A DNA stretch of 64,000 nucleotides, taken from the NCBI GenBank assembly GCA_002255575.1, contig NCAT01000014.1, forward strand, positions 1 to 64,000. The letters run 5' to 3'. The first letter of the stretch is position 1. Each line of letters starts with the position of its first letter. Both the position numbers and the translations under genes were made by a program. The notes under the pieces are model-generated. The model did no database searches, was not told the DNA's origin, and worked only from the letters and a program-made list of their open reading frames with translations. Below are positions 8,198 through 16,850 of this stretch, one piece after another. The stretch comes from Acidocella sp. 20-57-95 (lineage in GTDB: Bacteria; Pseudomonadota; Alphaproteobacteria; Acetobacterales; Acetobacteraceae).

Positions 8198-9562
8198 ATG
8201 GCAAAGCGGGCAGAGAAGCGGGTCAGTTTAACCGCGAAATTAGTTGACAAGTTAGAGTGTGCGCCCGGGCGGACCGAGACTGTGTTTTGGGACTCTGAGC
8301 GGCCTGGGCTTGGCCTGCGGTGTCGGGCGGGCGGGGGGAAGGCCTGGGTGGTGCGTTACACGTTCCAGGGGCGGCAGAGGAAGGCCGCTCTCGGTGATGT
8401 GGATACTGTGGCGCTAGAGCGGGCGCGCATAGAGGCGACGCGAATTATGGGCGGGGCTATAACCGGTCATGATGTGGTTGCAGCAAAACACGCAATCAGA
8501 GACGCTGACACCATCGGGGAGTTGATTGCCGACTATCTCAAAGACGCTGAGCGCCGTCTTAAACCTAGCACGCTACTGGACTTGAGGCGGCACCTAGAGC
8601 GGCACGCCAAGCCTCTGCATGGGTTAAAGGTTGTCGAGCGCACAAGAGTTGCCCGATTGATTGACCAAGTCCGCCAGGGTGGTGGGGTGCCCCGTCCGGC
8701 AGAAGCTAAAGCCTTGAGGGCCAGTCTCTCGGCCTTGTTCTCATGGGCTATCGGGTGTGGGCGGTACGATCAGGCTAACCCGGTCCTGAATATCCCAGCG
8801 GGCAAGCCTGTGGTCAGAGACCGGGTGCTTACTAAGGATGAAATCAAATTGTTCTGGCAGGCAACTGATGACGGCACGGACGCGCACCGGGTTATTCGCT
8901 TAATGTTGCTCACAGGCCAGCGTGAGAGTGAGGTCGGGGGGATGCGGTGGAGCGAGCTTTCTCGGGAGGGTGATTTAGTAATTTGGACCATCCCGGCAGA
9001 GAGAAGCAAAAACAAGCGTGAGCATGTGGTGCCACTAACTCCACTCGCGGCGGAGCATCTGCCGCCCCGTCCAGGCAGTTTATTTGACGCTGCGGGGGTA
9101 GAGCGCCCGATATTTGGCCGGCGGAAAGCCAGTGACAGCACTCGGACGCGCAAGAACATCAGGACGCGCACTACTGGCCGTTTTGGCTTCTCTGCGTGGT
9201 CAAGGACAAAGCGTGAGGTCGATAAGGCCATGCTGGAGGCGCTCCACAAGTCTTTTGTAAAAGAGCACGGCAAAGAGCCTTCTCTCGGCGAAGCCAAAAT
9301 AAAACCTTGGCGGTGGCACGATCTACGCCGCACAGTAGCAACGTGCATGAATGATATCGGCATTGAGCCACATATTGTTGAAGCAATCTTAAATCATCAC
9401 AGCGGCAGCCGGGGTGGTGTGGCAGGTGTGTATAATCATTCAACGTATCATAATCAGAAAATAACAGCGCTTCGTGCTTATGAAAATTATATTAGCAAAC
9501 TTGTGCTAAAGTCTGAACGTGATGATTTATCAAACGTAGTAGTGTTGCGTTTAGCGACGTAA
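8198..9562 (+). CDS. int: P4-type tyrosine site-specific integrase
   Basis: 454 residues from the preferred ATG at 8198; an in-frame ATG at 8165 lies in a strong hairpin. The N-terminus has the DUF4102-like arm-binding region (VFWDSERPGLGLR, then WVVRYTFQGRQRKAALGD). A core-binding SAM-like domain spans about residues 95-200. The catalytic domain holds the expected residues: Arg in TGQRESEVGGM, Lys in the ERSKNKREH loop, HxxR in WHDLRRTVAT, His in LNHHSG and Tyr in GVYNHSTY. It should catalyse integration and excision at the 46-bp tRNA-Thr repeat. The catalytic set looks complete, so the protein is probably active. Confidence 0.95.
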   Translation: MAKRAEKRVSLTAKLVDKLECAPGRTETVFWDSERPGLGLRCRAGGGKAWVVRYTFQGRQRKAALGDVDTVALERARIEATRIMGGAITGHDVVAAKHAIRDADTIGELIADYLKDAERRLKPSTLLDLRRHLERHAKPLHGLKVVERTRVARLIDQVRQGGGVPRPAEAKALRASLSALFSWAIGCGRYDQANPVLNIPAGKPVVRDRVLTKDEIKLFWQATDDGTDAHRVIRLMLLTGQRESEVGGMRWSELSREGDLVIWTIPAERSKNKREHVVPLTPLAAEHLPPRPGSLFDAAGVERPIFGRRKASDSTRTRKNIRTRTTGRFGFSAWSRTKREVDKAMLEALHKSFVKEHGKEPSLGEAKIKPWRWHDLRRTVATCMNDIGIEPHIVEAILNHHSGSRGGVAGVYNHSTYHNQKITALRAYENYISKLVLKSERDDLSNVVVLRLAT

Positions 9563-9705
9563 TCATTTCTATTTTACATCACTCAATTATATGTCTCTCA
9601 AAAACAACAGTAATTTACTACATCTTTTTATGTAAACTAGTTAACAGAAAAAATAATTGTTGAAAATTTCTAACGGTGTGGGTTAATAAGTTTCAGGTGT
9701 ATTCA

Positions 9706-9936
9706 ATGAGGTTTACCGTGAATCTTATGACCGAGGCCGAAGTCCGCGATTTCCTTAGAATTTCGCGTTCATCAATGAGGCGGATATTGAAACAAGGTAA
9801 TTCATTGCCAAGAATTCAAATATCAGATCGCCGGTTTATGTTTGACAGAGCAGATGTCGAGGCTTTTTTGGCGTCTAAGCCTAAAGGGTTTTTCAACACT
9901 CTAAAATTAGAGCAGCCTCCACGTAAGGCTGCATAA
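9706..9936 (+). CDS. AlpA/excisionase-like helix-turn-helix protein
   Basis: 76 residues from ATG 9706 (a GTG at 9676 would add 10). The pattern LMTEAEVRDFLRISRSSM, then LPRIQISDRRFMFDRADVEAFL, is the winged-helix excisionase/AlpA (HTH_17) layout, in which the last part selects the wing and helix. Such proteins in P4-like islands control integrase expression or act as excisionases. It sits between integrase and primase on the same strand in clearly AT-rich DNA and is followed by a terminator-like hairpin at 9940. Confidence 0.75.
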   Translation: MRFTVNLMTEAEVRDFLRISRSSMRRILKQGNSLPRIQISDRRFMFDRADVEAFLASKPKGFFNTLKLEQPPRKAA

Positions 9937-9939
9937 AAA

Positions 9940-9964
9940 ACCCGGCCACATGCAATGGCCGGGT
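9940..9964 (+). terminator. hairpin after the AlpA-like gene
   Basis: The stem ACCCGGCCA / TGGCCGGGT has a 7-nt loop and starts 3 bp after the stop codon. An A-run precedes it and only a short T-rich tract follows, so termination is more convincing for the minus strand. Confidence 0.6.
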
Positions 9965-10021
9965 AAGTTTAATTCGAAATAAACACGGCAATAGCCGGAT
10001 ATCACAAAGAAATTATAAGCT

Positions 10022-12406
10022 ATGACTGCAACTTGTTCAACTCAAGAATTCCTTGAGACAATTGTACCGCCCGGCTCCAGCGTCGTCATCGGTGTGTATG
10101 ACCCTGTCGAGCAGAGACTGAAACATAAATTCCACCCCACCGCCAAGCAGGCTGCCGCGCAGGCTGCGTATCTCCTCAAGCTCAATGCGACGATCTATTT
10201 CGGCTGCGCCGGGTTCGGCCCCCGCCAGGGCGGTCGCAAGGGCGAAAACGTCACCGCTGTCGGGGCGTTGTGGTGTGATCTCGATGTCGGCGAGAGCAAG
10301 CCCTACAAGACCAAACGACAGGCTGCAGAGGCGCTGGTTAGTTTCTACAAGGGCGTCGGCCTACCCCAGCCCATGATCGTCGATAGCGGCTACGGTATCC
10401 ACGCCTACTGGCTGCTTGCTGAGCCAGTGTCGGCGGCTGAGTGGAAGCCTGTGGCGCGGGCGCTCAAGGCTGCGATGGTGGCCTGGGGGTTGCAGGCCGA
10501 TCCCAAGCGCACGGCTGACGTAGCCAGCGTCCTGCGTCCTGTTGGGACGATGAATTTCAAAGACCCAGGAAACCCTAAGCCGGTCAAGTTGGTGTTAGCA
10601 TCTGCTGAACGCTGGCCGCTAACAGAGTATGCCCGGCTACTCGGCGCTGACGAGCCGGATGATCTGGGCACTGTGCTTCCCGCCGGCCAGGCGCGGGTTG
10701 ATAACTCCGACCTCACCGGTGGCGTTGAGCCGCCACCCCCAGCCGACCCGGAAGCCGTCATGGCGCAGTGTGCCCAGCTACGGGCGCTGCGGGATACCCA
10801 GGGGAACATCGGCTACCCGGAGTGGTATGCCTGCCTGGGTGTGCTGGCCTATTGCGAGGGCGGCGATGATCTGGCCCATGAGCTATCCTCCGGTCATCCC
10901 AAATACAGCGCGGCACAGACCCAGCGGTTCCTCGATGACTGGCGGCGGATGACCGGGGCCGCGACGTGCCAGCACTTCAAGGATGTGAACCCGGCCACCT
11001 GTGCGGGCTGCACCCATGCAGGGAAGTGTCCCGTCACCGGCACGCGGTTAACTCAAATAAATTCTGCAAGGACGACATCTCTTGCAGCGCCTCTACAATC
11101 CCCGGACATTATCCCGCTATCGCAAGCCAAATCGATCATGTCTGAGAGTGATGCGCTGGTGTTTATGAACGCCCGCTATGGTTGGTGCAATCAGTGGGGG
11201 AATGGTAACGGCACTTATATAGAAGCCGGTACGAATAGGCTCCCGTGCCCTGTGGAGGGGCGCACGATGCTGGAGGCCGTAAAGCATTTAAGGGTTCTTA
11301 CGATAGATAAATCAGGCACCGAGAAACCTGTGCCTATTGGCCCTTGGTGGCAAAACCATATCGACCGCCGGATTTTTGACCGGGCTATCTATGACCCCGA
11401 GCAGAAGCATACTCGTAATAATGAGGTCACACTTCCATTGTGGACAGGTTTCGCCGTGACTGAGCGCCCCGGAACCTGGTCTAAGATGCGGAGGCATCTT
11501 CGAGATGTCTGGTGCAATGGCGATAAAGAGCTGTTTCGCTATGTGGTTCAGTGGATGGCCTATGCGATACAACACCCCGGCACGAACCCCGGCACTGTGC
11601 TGGTTGTTAAATCTGCCCGCGAGGGGTCAGGAAAAACGATGGGGGCAAATTGGCTTGCTAAGATATTTGGCAGCCATGCCTATGGGGCGAATACGGCTGA
11701 GCAAGTAACTGGTCGTTTTAACGATCATCTTGAACGAGTGTCTCTCTTGGTTGTGAACGAGCCGCCCTTTGCAGGCAGCAAAGAAGTTCAAAACAAGCTA
11801 AAATCTTTAATCACAGAAAGCAGTATATCAATCGAGCGCAAGTTCGGCGGGTCGTATATGGCCGATAACAATCTACACATTATTATGACGACGAATGAGG
11901 AGTGGGCTGTCAATGCCGGTTCTGAAGCGCGGCGTTATGTCATATTAGAAGTAAACGATAAACGTGTCGGTGACACTGCATACTTTAACTCGTTAGCTGC
12001 GGAAGCTGATAGTGGCGGCATTGAAGCGATGTTTTGGTTTCTCAAACATTTATCACTCCGCAAGTTTAATCCACGCACTATCCCAATCAATCAAGGGTTA
12101 CGCAAACAACAAATGCAGAGCTTGAGCGTTCTACACAAGTGGGGCTTTGCGCTGTGTGACGATCCTGCATTAGCCCACCTTCCATATTTTCAGTTTGGGC
12201 AGTGGGCGAGTTCTGCTGATCTCTTTAAGGCGATGCAAGATTTTGCAAGTGCAGGCAGACATCGTCCGGCAGACCAACACAGCTTCGTTGAATTCTTGGC
12301 CTTAATAGGCGCAACTAACCAGCGTAAAAATGTCGGGCGGGGATGGGTGCTACCCGACGAAAACACAGTTCGAGCAGCAGTCACAAAACTGGCGGGCATT
12401 CGATAA
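10022..12406 (+). CDS. primase-polymerase/superfamily 3-like helicase replication protein
   Basis: 794 residues. The N-terminal part looks like an archaeo-eukaryotic primase-polymerase: GALWCDLDVGE gives the DxD metal site, DSGYGIHAYWLL the SGxGxHxYW motif, and SVLRPVGTMNFK the third motif. Around residues 315-340 a Cys/His cluster (CQHF...CAGC...GKCP) may bind zinc. The C-terminal half is a DUF5906/phage NrS-1-type helicase: Walker A SAREGSGKTMG, Walker B-like LLVVNEPP, sensor IIMTTNEE and a likely arginine finger in EARRYVILE. Such proteins both prime and unwind for phage, satellite or plasmid replication. The repeats just downstream (12427-12696) look like an origin, so the island may replicate by itself after excision. 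Confidence 0.85.
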   Translation: MTATCSTQEFLETIVPPGSSVVIGVYDPVEQRLKHKFHPTAKQAAAQAAYLLKLNATIYFGCAGFGPRQGGRKGENVTAVGALWCDLDVGESKPYKTKRQAAEALVSFYKGVGLPQPMIVDSGYGIHAYWLLAEPVSAAEWKPVARALKAAMVAWGLQADPKRTADVASVLRPVGTMNFKDPGNPKPVKLVLASAERWPLTEYARLLGADEPDDLGTVLPAGQARVDNSDLTGGVEPPPPADPEAVMAQCAQLRALRDTQGNIGYPEWYACLGVLAYCEGGDDLAHELSSGHPKYSAAQTQRFLDDWRRMTGAATCQHFKDVNPATCAGCTHAGKCPVTGTRLTQINSARTTSLAAPLQSPDIIPLSQAKSIMSESDALVFMNARYGWCNQWGNGNGTYIEAGTNRLPCPVEGRTMLEAVKHLRVLTIDKSGTEKPVPIGPWWQNHIDRRIFDRAIYDPEQKHTRNNEVTLPLWTGFAVTERPGTWSKMRRHLRDVWCNGDKELFRYVVQWMAYAIQHPGTNPGTVLVVKSAREGSGKTMGANWLAKIFGSHAYGANTAEQVTGRFNDHLERVSLLVVNEPPFAGSKEVQNKLKSLITESSISIERKFGGSYMADNNLHIIMTTNEEWAVNAGSEARRYVILEVNDKRVGDTAYFNSLAAEADSGGIEAMFWFLKHLSLRKFNPRTIPINQGLRKQQMQSLSVLHKWGFALCDDPALAHLPYFQFGQWASSADLFKAMQDFASAGRHRPADQHSFVEFLALIGATNQRKNVGRGWVLPDENTVRAAVTKLAGIR

Positions 12407-12723
12407 ACATGACCCTAAAACCCCAACATGACGGGGCATGTCGGCTGTATGTCGCTTCATACCGGCATGAAAAAATGCAGTTAAAATCTACATCTTTGTC
12501 GATCATGACGGGGGTGACGGCATTTTTGGCAAAACTCTATATATTCCCTCTTTACTGTATATCCATATACACCCTCTCTCCTCTTATCATGATATTAAAT
12601 TAAGTGTCATAGGTGTCATGGATAGAAAAAACATAAATAAACCAAGGCTTTCGACCATGACACCCCCCCGTCATGGGGGGGACATGCCCCGTCATGCCTC
12701 CACCCACACTCGCGGAGCCGGTA
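12407..12723 (+). other. candidate replication origin with iteron-like repeats
   Basis: This gene-free stretch follows the replication protein. CATGACGGGGCATG at 12427-12440 recurs as an exact inverted copy at 12683-12696, with a further CATGACGGGG at 12505-12514 and a CATGAC at 12656. A C7/G7 inverted repeat lies at 12663-12681. The middle (about 12530-12650) is strongly AT-rich, as expected for an unwinding element. Repeats plus AT-rich core next to a primase-helicase is the usual plan of a satellite or plasmid origin; function is inferred. Confidence 0.5.
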
Positions 12724-13398
12724 ATGCAGAATAGTGCTACAGCAAAAAGTCGATCAATGCAGGGTAATGATACGCGCCTGACAGCCACCATTTCACGGTT
12801 AAAGTTGCTTGGGCCGTCAAACCTTGTAATGCCTCCAGCATTGGGTGCAGGCGCAAAAACTTTTGCACATACTTATCCCTACAAATGGCGAGTAAACAAG
12901 TTGTTTGCGGGTGTGGATTCAAAAACAAACAATGCGTGGTGTAATATCAGTCACAAGACGATCTTAGATGATGCTTGGCGCGACAAGATAATTATGTCGT
13001 TTCAATCAACGCAGCAATTGTTATTGGCTGATATTATCTGTGACCTTAGACGGCCTACAAACAAAAGTGTGACACGCCATACGTTTATTATGGATAATAT
13101 GAATGTAACACTGTGTCGATTAAACTGGAAACCGCTTTATGCAATCGAGCGTGGTATAGGACTTAAATTTCGCGTCAACGATGTGCAGAATGTATATGAT
13201 TACCTAAACCCCTTCTACGGCTTGGCTTTTGCTGCCTTCTGGGTGCCGTATAAACCGGCGAAAGATCACTTTAATCCGTTAGCAGTATTTGAAAACTATG
13301 TCGCGGAAACGATCAAAGACAGCGCAAAAACCCCCGCCACAGAGCGTATGAGCTTGCTGGCAGCATATTACTCATCAAACCTTGTCAGCCAACCCTAA
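12724..13398 (+). CDS. hypothetical island protein
   Basis: 224 residues from ATG 12724, which has GGAG 9 bases upstream; an upstream ATG at 12673 lies in the G-rich hairpin and is less likely. I recognise no family. The protein is mixed alpha/beta, with a basic Ser/Thr-rich first 40 residues, a KTILDDAWRDKIIMSF segment and a Tyr/Phe-rich part around residues 150-190. Codon use is AT-richer than in the host genes. The next gene on the other strand overlaps its 3' end by 14 bp. Confidence 0.6.
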   Translation: MQNSATAKSRSMQGNDTRLTATISRLKLLGPSNLVMPPALGAGAKTFAHTYPYKWRVNKLFAGVDSKTNNAWCNISHKTILDDAWRDKIIMSFQSTQQLLLADIICDLRRPTNKSVTRHTFIMDNMNVTLCRLNWKPLYAIERGIGLKFRVNDVQNVYDYLNPFYGLAFAAFWVPYKPAKDHFNPLAVFENYVAETIKDSAKTPATERMSLLAAYYSSNLVSQP

Positions 13399-14122
13399 AC
13401 CCCGGCACCACAAGATCACGAACACCGGCATTGGTCGGCGGCGCGGGCTGTGGAAGCCTCGCAAGTAAAGATCCAGTTTGAACCGCTGGGCGTCGAACAC
13501 TTGAAGGGCCGCTCTCCTCGACATCTACCACATCGTCACCAGTCACGTTTTCGGGCGTAGCGCGGCCTACAATACTGATCAGTGGCTTGTCCGAGTGTAT
13601 TGGGGCGGCGTCGATGGTGTGGGCGCTGCTCGGGAGGCTTGAGGTGGACGGAAGGTTGATAATGATTGTAGCCGTATTCGCTGGGTCGGGGGGCTGTTGA
13701 GCACCTATGCCCGCGAGCTTGGCGATGGTCTCGATACCCTTGTGAAGCTGAGCACTGGCGGCGGTGAGGGCACCTACAGCGCCGTCCGTGGCAGCCTTCT
13801 CTGCGGCACTGTCGAGGCGATGGAGAGAGCGCTGCATCATGCTGAGAAGGTCGGCCAAGCCGAGAGCCTCTGATGGTGTTGGGGTGGCTGTGCCGGCTGC
13901 AATTGCTTTGGCTCGTTTATTTGCCTGGATGATCGGGGCTTGAGGTCGAACCGCAGCGGCAGCCGCCGCCACGCGGGGGGCTAGGCAGTTCGTCCGGTGG
14001 CGGCCCATGGCTGACTTGCTCAGGCCGTATTTAGCTGCGGTGGGAATCAGTGTGCCCCCGGCCATCAGATCATTGTCGATCTCGGTGCGGCGGGCGTCTA
14101 AACAGATGGTGCAGACGGGCAT
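13385..14122 (-). CDS. zinc-finger/HTH phage-type hypothetical protein
   Basis: 245 residues from the ATG at 14122; an upstream start at 14143 is possible. The N-terminus (VCTICLDARRTEIDNDLMAG, then IPTAAKYGLSKSAMGRHRTNCL) has the CxxC - EID - HTH - RHxxxxL layout seen in many phage and island proteins of unknown function, thought to bind DNA. The middle is helical and Ala-rich, the C-terminal 100 residues are Pro/Ser/Thr-rich and probably disordered. It converges on and overlaps the preceding gene by 14 bp. Confidence 0.65.
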   Translation of the reverse strand: MPVCTICLDARRTEIDNDLMAGGTLIPTAAKYGLSKSAMGRHRTNCLAPRVAAAAAAVRPQAPIIQANKRAKAIAAGTATPTPSEALGLADLLSMMQRSLHRLDSAAEKAATDGAVGALTAASAQLHKGIETIAKLAGIGAQQPPDPANTATIIINLPSTSSLPSSAHTIDAAPIHSDKPLISIVGRATPENVTGDDVVDVEESGPSSVRRPAVQTGSLLARLPQPAPPTNAGVRDLVVPGFRVG

Positions 14123-14243
14123 GAGTAACCCGTTACCACACAATTCCCACGGTTCCCATAAAAAATTCCCGTGTGCCTGGCGAACCTTTTATGCCTATAA
14201 AACCACTTCAGCATTAAGCGTGGCTAACGTTGTCAATTATTAA

Positions 14244-14251
14244 GGATTTGC
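14244..14251. repeat. left 8-bp target-site duplication of the IS element
   Basis: GGATTTGC directly abuts the left inverted repeat and recurs directly after the right one at 17366-17373. An 8-9 bp duplication is typical of the IS1 family. Confidence 0.9.
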
Positions 14252-14260
14252 GGTAGTGTC

Positions 14261-15157
14261 TCAGTTTGAAATCTTAGGCCGTTCGGCCTTCTTATAAGTC
14301 GCCTGGCGGTTTGGCTTAGCGGCCTGTGCATCGATCAGCGCCACCACGTCCTCCATGCTCCAAAGCGTCTTGCTGACACCCGCTGCCATAGCTGGCGAGC
14401 AACGCAGCGTCTTGTGGGTACGGACAAAATTATACCAGGTCGTATATAGCGCAACCATGTGAGCGTGGTTCTCTGCCTTCTTGCTGAAGGCGTTGGTCAG
14501 CCGGGTGAACCGGCGCATCAACATATGCATAGTGAGGTTCTGGCGCTCCACGTAAGAGGTGGAGACATGTTTTTTGCTGGGGTTGCCCTCGATCCGGGTT
14601 TTCTTGATGCCCGTGCATTCGGCGGGGCTGTAGCGGCCAGCGGGGCCGGGCGCTTCGCCGTAAAGTTTCACCAGCATAGCGTAGTCGACGTTCGCCCCGA
14701 AAGCCCCCTCTACGGCATCCAAATAGGCTTTATGGCCGTCCGGTGTCAGTTGAACCCGGTTAGCCAAGCGGCTCGCCACATTTTGCATGAACTCATTGGC
14801 ATAGCCAGCATCGCGGCCGCCGATTAGGTACGACACGATCAGTTTGCTATCGGCATCCAAAGCGGTCCACGTCCACACGTCGCCAGCCTCTTCCGGAGCA
14901 GCCTTGGCCGTCGCCACGTTCTTTTGCTTTGCGTAGCAGAAGGACCAGATTTCATCGGCCTGGATGCGCTTGGAAGCCACATTCCGCACCGTGCGGTCGT
15001 GGTGTTCCGCGCAGGCTTTCCCGGCATCCACAAGCAGTCCGGACACCGTGTTGATGCTTACATCCGCAATGCGAGAGATCGACCGCATGGACGACCCATC
15101 ACAGAGCATGGGGAGGATTTGGACGCGCTTGGCGAGGGGGAGCTTGTTCATACTCAT
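14261..15157 (-). CDS. IS1-family DDE transposase
   Basis: 298 residues from ATG 15157 (another ATG at 15151; the open frame runs on to 15256). An N-terminal HTH (KLPLAKRVQILPMLCDGSSM, SISRIADVSINTVSGLLVDAG) precedes the DDE domain: Asp in IQADEIWSFCY, Asp in ALDADSKLIVSYL, Glu in SYVERQNLTMHMLMRRFTRL. The last motif with TNAFSKKAENH is characteristic of this IS1-related group. It should move the whole 3.1-kb unit. The stop codon falls inside the left terminal repeat. Confidence 0.93.
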   Translation of the reverse strand: MSMNKLPLAKRVQILPMLCDGSSMRSISRIADVSINTVSGLLVDAGKACAEHHDRTVRNVASKRIQADEIWSFCYAKQKNVATAKAAPEEAGDVWTWTALDADSKLIVSYLIGGRDAGYANEFMQNVASRLANRVQLTPDGHKAYLDAVEGAFGANVDYAMLVKLYGEAPGPAGRYSPAECTGIKKTRIEGNPSKKHVSTSYVERQNLTMHMLMRRFTRLTNAFSKKAENHAHMVALYTTWYNFVRTHKTLRCSPAMAAGVSKTLWSMEDVVALIDAQAAKPNRQATYKKAERPKISN

Positions 15158-15428
15158 GTTGCATGAACTTTTATGCTTAGCGTCAAGTATTTCTTCTCGT
15201 TTTGCTTTTGCCGTTTTTCTATTTAAAGTGAAATAATAATACACGGGAGCAGTCATTTGGCGGTGCTTAGGCGAGCAAACTTAAGCCGAGATGTGAATTG
15301 CGCTGCGAGGCGAAACATCTTTTGAGTCAGCAGACGCATTTTCGCGCAAAAGCCTTTCGCCCATTCATATTCATAATGGGCGGTCTGATTCGCATTGCGC
15401 GCTTGCGTTTATGCGGAAATTGACTTAT

Positions 15429-15935
15429 ATGTCAATATGGCACTTGATCAACGCATGGAAAGACGATGGAAAGCTCATCATATTGCAACCTGAATTTAGT
15501 CCTTCGACAGGAGGGCGTTTCGTCATCGCCACTAAAAATGTTTACGAGGAGCTTTACGGCGTTTGGGAAGACCCAGGCGTTGGCGAACGCTATGCACGCG
15601 CAAGACAGCTTGTAGAGAGCTTTGTAAATAACTCGCGTATGAAGGCAAGATTTCCCCCATCTAAATCAGTACATGCCCAATTGGCATTGCTTGATTCTCC
15701 CGGCGAAGAGGTCTGGGAATTTAGAACCAAACGCCCCGCAGTTCGGGTCTTTGGGAGGTTTGCTGAATTCAACGTGTTTATAGCCCTTAATACTGAATTG
15801 CGGGAGAAGATTGATGCAAGTTTCGATCAGGAGAAAAAGGACTGCAAAAAAATCTGGCGAGAATTTTTCCCGAGTTACGACCCTTATACGGGCACAAAAA
15901 TCTCCGATTACTTCGATAATTTCGATGCGGTCTAA
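15429..15935 (+). CDS. RelE/HigB (Gp49-like) toxin-type protein, IS passenger
   Basis: 168 residues from ATG 15429 (GGAAA 8 bases upstream); ATG 15411 would add six. Residues about 80-125 (LALLDSPGEEVWEFRTKRPA, VRVFGRFAEFNVFIALNT) have the shape of the phage Gp49/HigB/RelE fold, where a strand ends in W-E-x-R and is followed by a second strand with R-V-F. The C-terminus is acidic and aromatic. Its stop overlaps the next gene's start by 11 bp. Short toxin-like ORF plus overlapping HTH gene is the HigBA order, so a toxin role is likely but not proven; the N-terminal 75 residues are unusually long for RelE. Confidence 0.6.
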   Translation: MSIWHLINAWKDDGKLIILQPEFSPSTGGRFVIATKNVYEELYGVWEDPGVGERYARARQLVESFVNNSRMKARFPPSKSVHAQLALLDSPGEEVWEFRTKRPAVRVFGRFAEFNVFIALNTELREKIDASFDQEKKDCKKIWREFFPSYDPYTGTKISDYFDNFDAV

Positions 15936-16389
15936 TCTTGAGGAAAGTGCGCCAATCCCTTCTAGCACACGCGTTTATTTTCAAGAGCGGTTGCGTCAAC
16001 GTCTTTATGATATGGTTATGAATGAATTCGATGTTTACAAGTCTAAAGGCAAGACGAAAGCGCATCTTGCAATGCGCCTCGGAAGGCGTCCGGAGCAAAT
16101 AACCCGTTGGCTCTCTGAGCCTGGGAATCTAACATTTGATACACTAAGCGATCTGTTGCTTGGTCTATCTGCGGCAGAACTGTCTTTGTCGCTGACTTAT
16201 CTACTAGAGCAATCAAAAAAACCGCCTAGGATTCCGAAGGCACTTCTTGAAATCGAACGAGAGTCTACACCACTGTCGTCGTATGTAGTTGCATCGAAAA
16301 ATCCTCAGTTATTTTCCGAAGTTGGCATGGTGGTGGCGACTTCTTTTGCCCTTCAACCGAATAAAATAGAGTATATGGAGACAGTGTAG
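15925..16389 (+). CDS. Xre-like HTH protein (putative antitoxin), IS passenger
   Basis: 154 residues from ATG 15925, inside the end of the toxin-like gene, which implies translational coupling. A helix-turn-helix is visible around residues 34-75 (KSKGKTKAHLAMRLGRRPEQ, ITRWLSEPGNLTFDTLSDLL), of the Xre type. The C-terminal 60 residues are a non-DNA-binding tail that could hold the partner. Its stop TAG overlaps the next GTG by one base. In HigBA-type systems this protein would neutralise the toxin and repress the operon. Confidence 0.7.
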   Translation: MRSNLEESAPIPSSTRVYFQERLRQRLYDMVMNEFDVYKSKGKTKAHLAMRLGRRPEQITRWLSEPGNLTFDTLSDLLLGLSAAELSLSLTYLLEQSKKPPRIPKALLEIERESTPLSSYVVASKNPQLFSEVGMVVATSFALQPNKIEYMETV

Positions 16390-16850
16390 TGATACGTAAA
16401 GTCGCAAGAAAGCCTTCGCCTGATGATGCGGTGGATATCAACAAACCTCCGAAAGAAAATGCTCCAGAAATTCCGGAGGTTTCTGGAGCGCCGCCGGTGG
16501 GTTTAATTGTTAAATATACACAGAGTGACACATACAGGACTGTGTACTCAAACCACTCAAAAGTGGGTATTTCTCAATGGGATTTTACCGTAATGTTTGG
16601 TCAGGCCATTGAGAAGGACGGGCAAAATGTCATTGAGGAATCAATTGCCATTAAATTTTCGCCTCAGTATTTTAAGACGATTGTAGCTTCACTTTCGGGC
16701 GCTGTGGCGCAATGGGAAGCCACTTTTGGGGAAATACAAACTGGGCTTGGACAGTCTTTCAACGAGCAAGGAATGAATGCTGCCTTCGATAACATTAAAG
16801 GCGTGCTCGGAGAATTGGATAAGAGAAATAGCCGAAAAACTAAGTCTTAG
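16389..16850 (+). CDS. DUF3467-like protein, third gene of the passenger cassette
   Basis: 153 residues, starting with GTG that shares one base with the stop of the HTH gene. Residues about 47-125 (TYRTVYSNHSKVGISQWDFT, VMFGQAI, then IAIKFSPQYFKTIVASL and a WEATFG helix) follow the DUF3467 pattern of a strand-rich domain with an S-x-x-D-F-x-x-x-F-G core. The first 35 residues are Pro/Lys-rich and probably disordered. Function of DUF3467 is unknown. The tight overlap shows that it is co-translated with the toxin/antitoxin-like pair, which is an unusual third partner. It converges with the minus-strand gene at 16840 (11-bp overlap). Confidence 0.7.
   Translation: MIRKVARKPSPDDAVDINKPPKENAPEIPEVSGAPPVGLIVKYTQSDTYRTVYSNHSKVGISQWDFTVMFGQAIEKDGQNVIEESIAIKFSPQYFKTIVASLSGAVAQWEATFGEIQTGLGQSFNEQGMNAAFDNIKGVLGELDKRNSRKTKS

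Noticed and set aside
12343-12603. 86-codon frame after the primase gene
   Set aside because: It overlaps the end of the primase in another frame and runs through the repeat region; low-complexity, hydrophobic end, no ribosome site.
14459-15236. Plus-strand frames opposite the transposase
   Set aside because: The minus-strand frame has all DDE motifs; the opposite frames are shadows.
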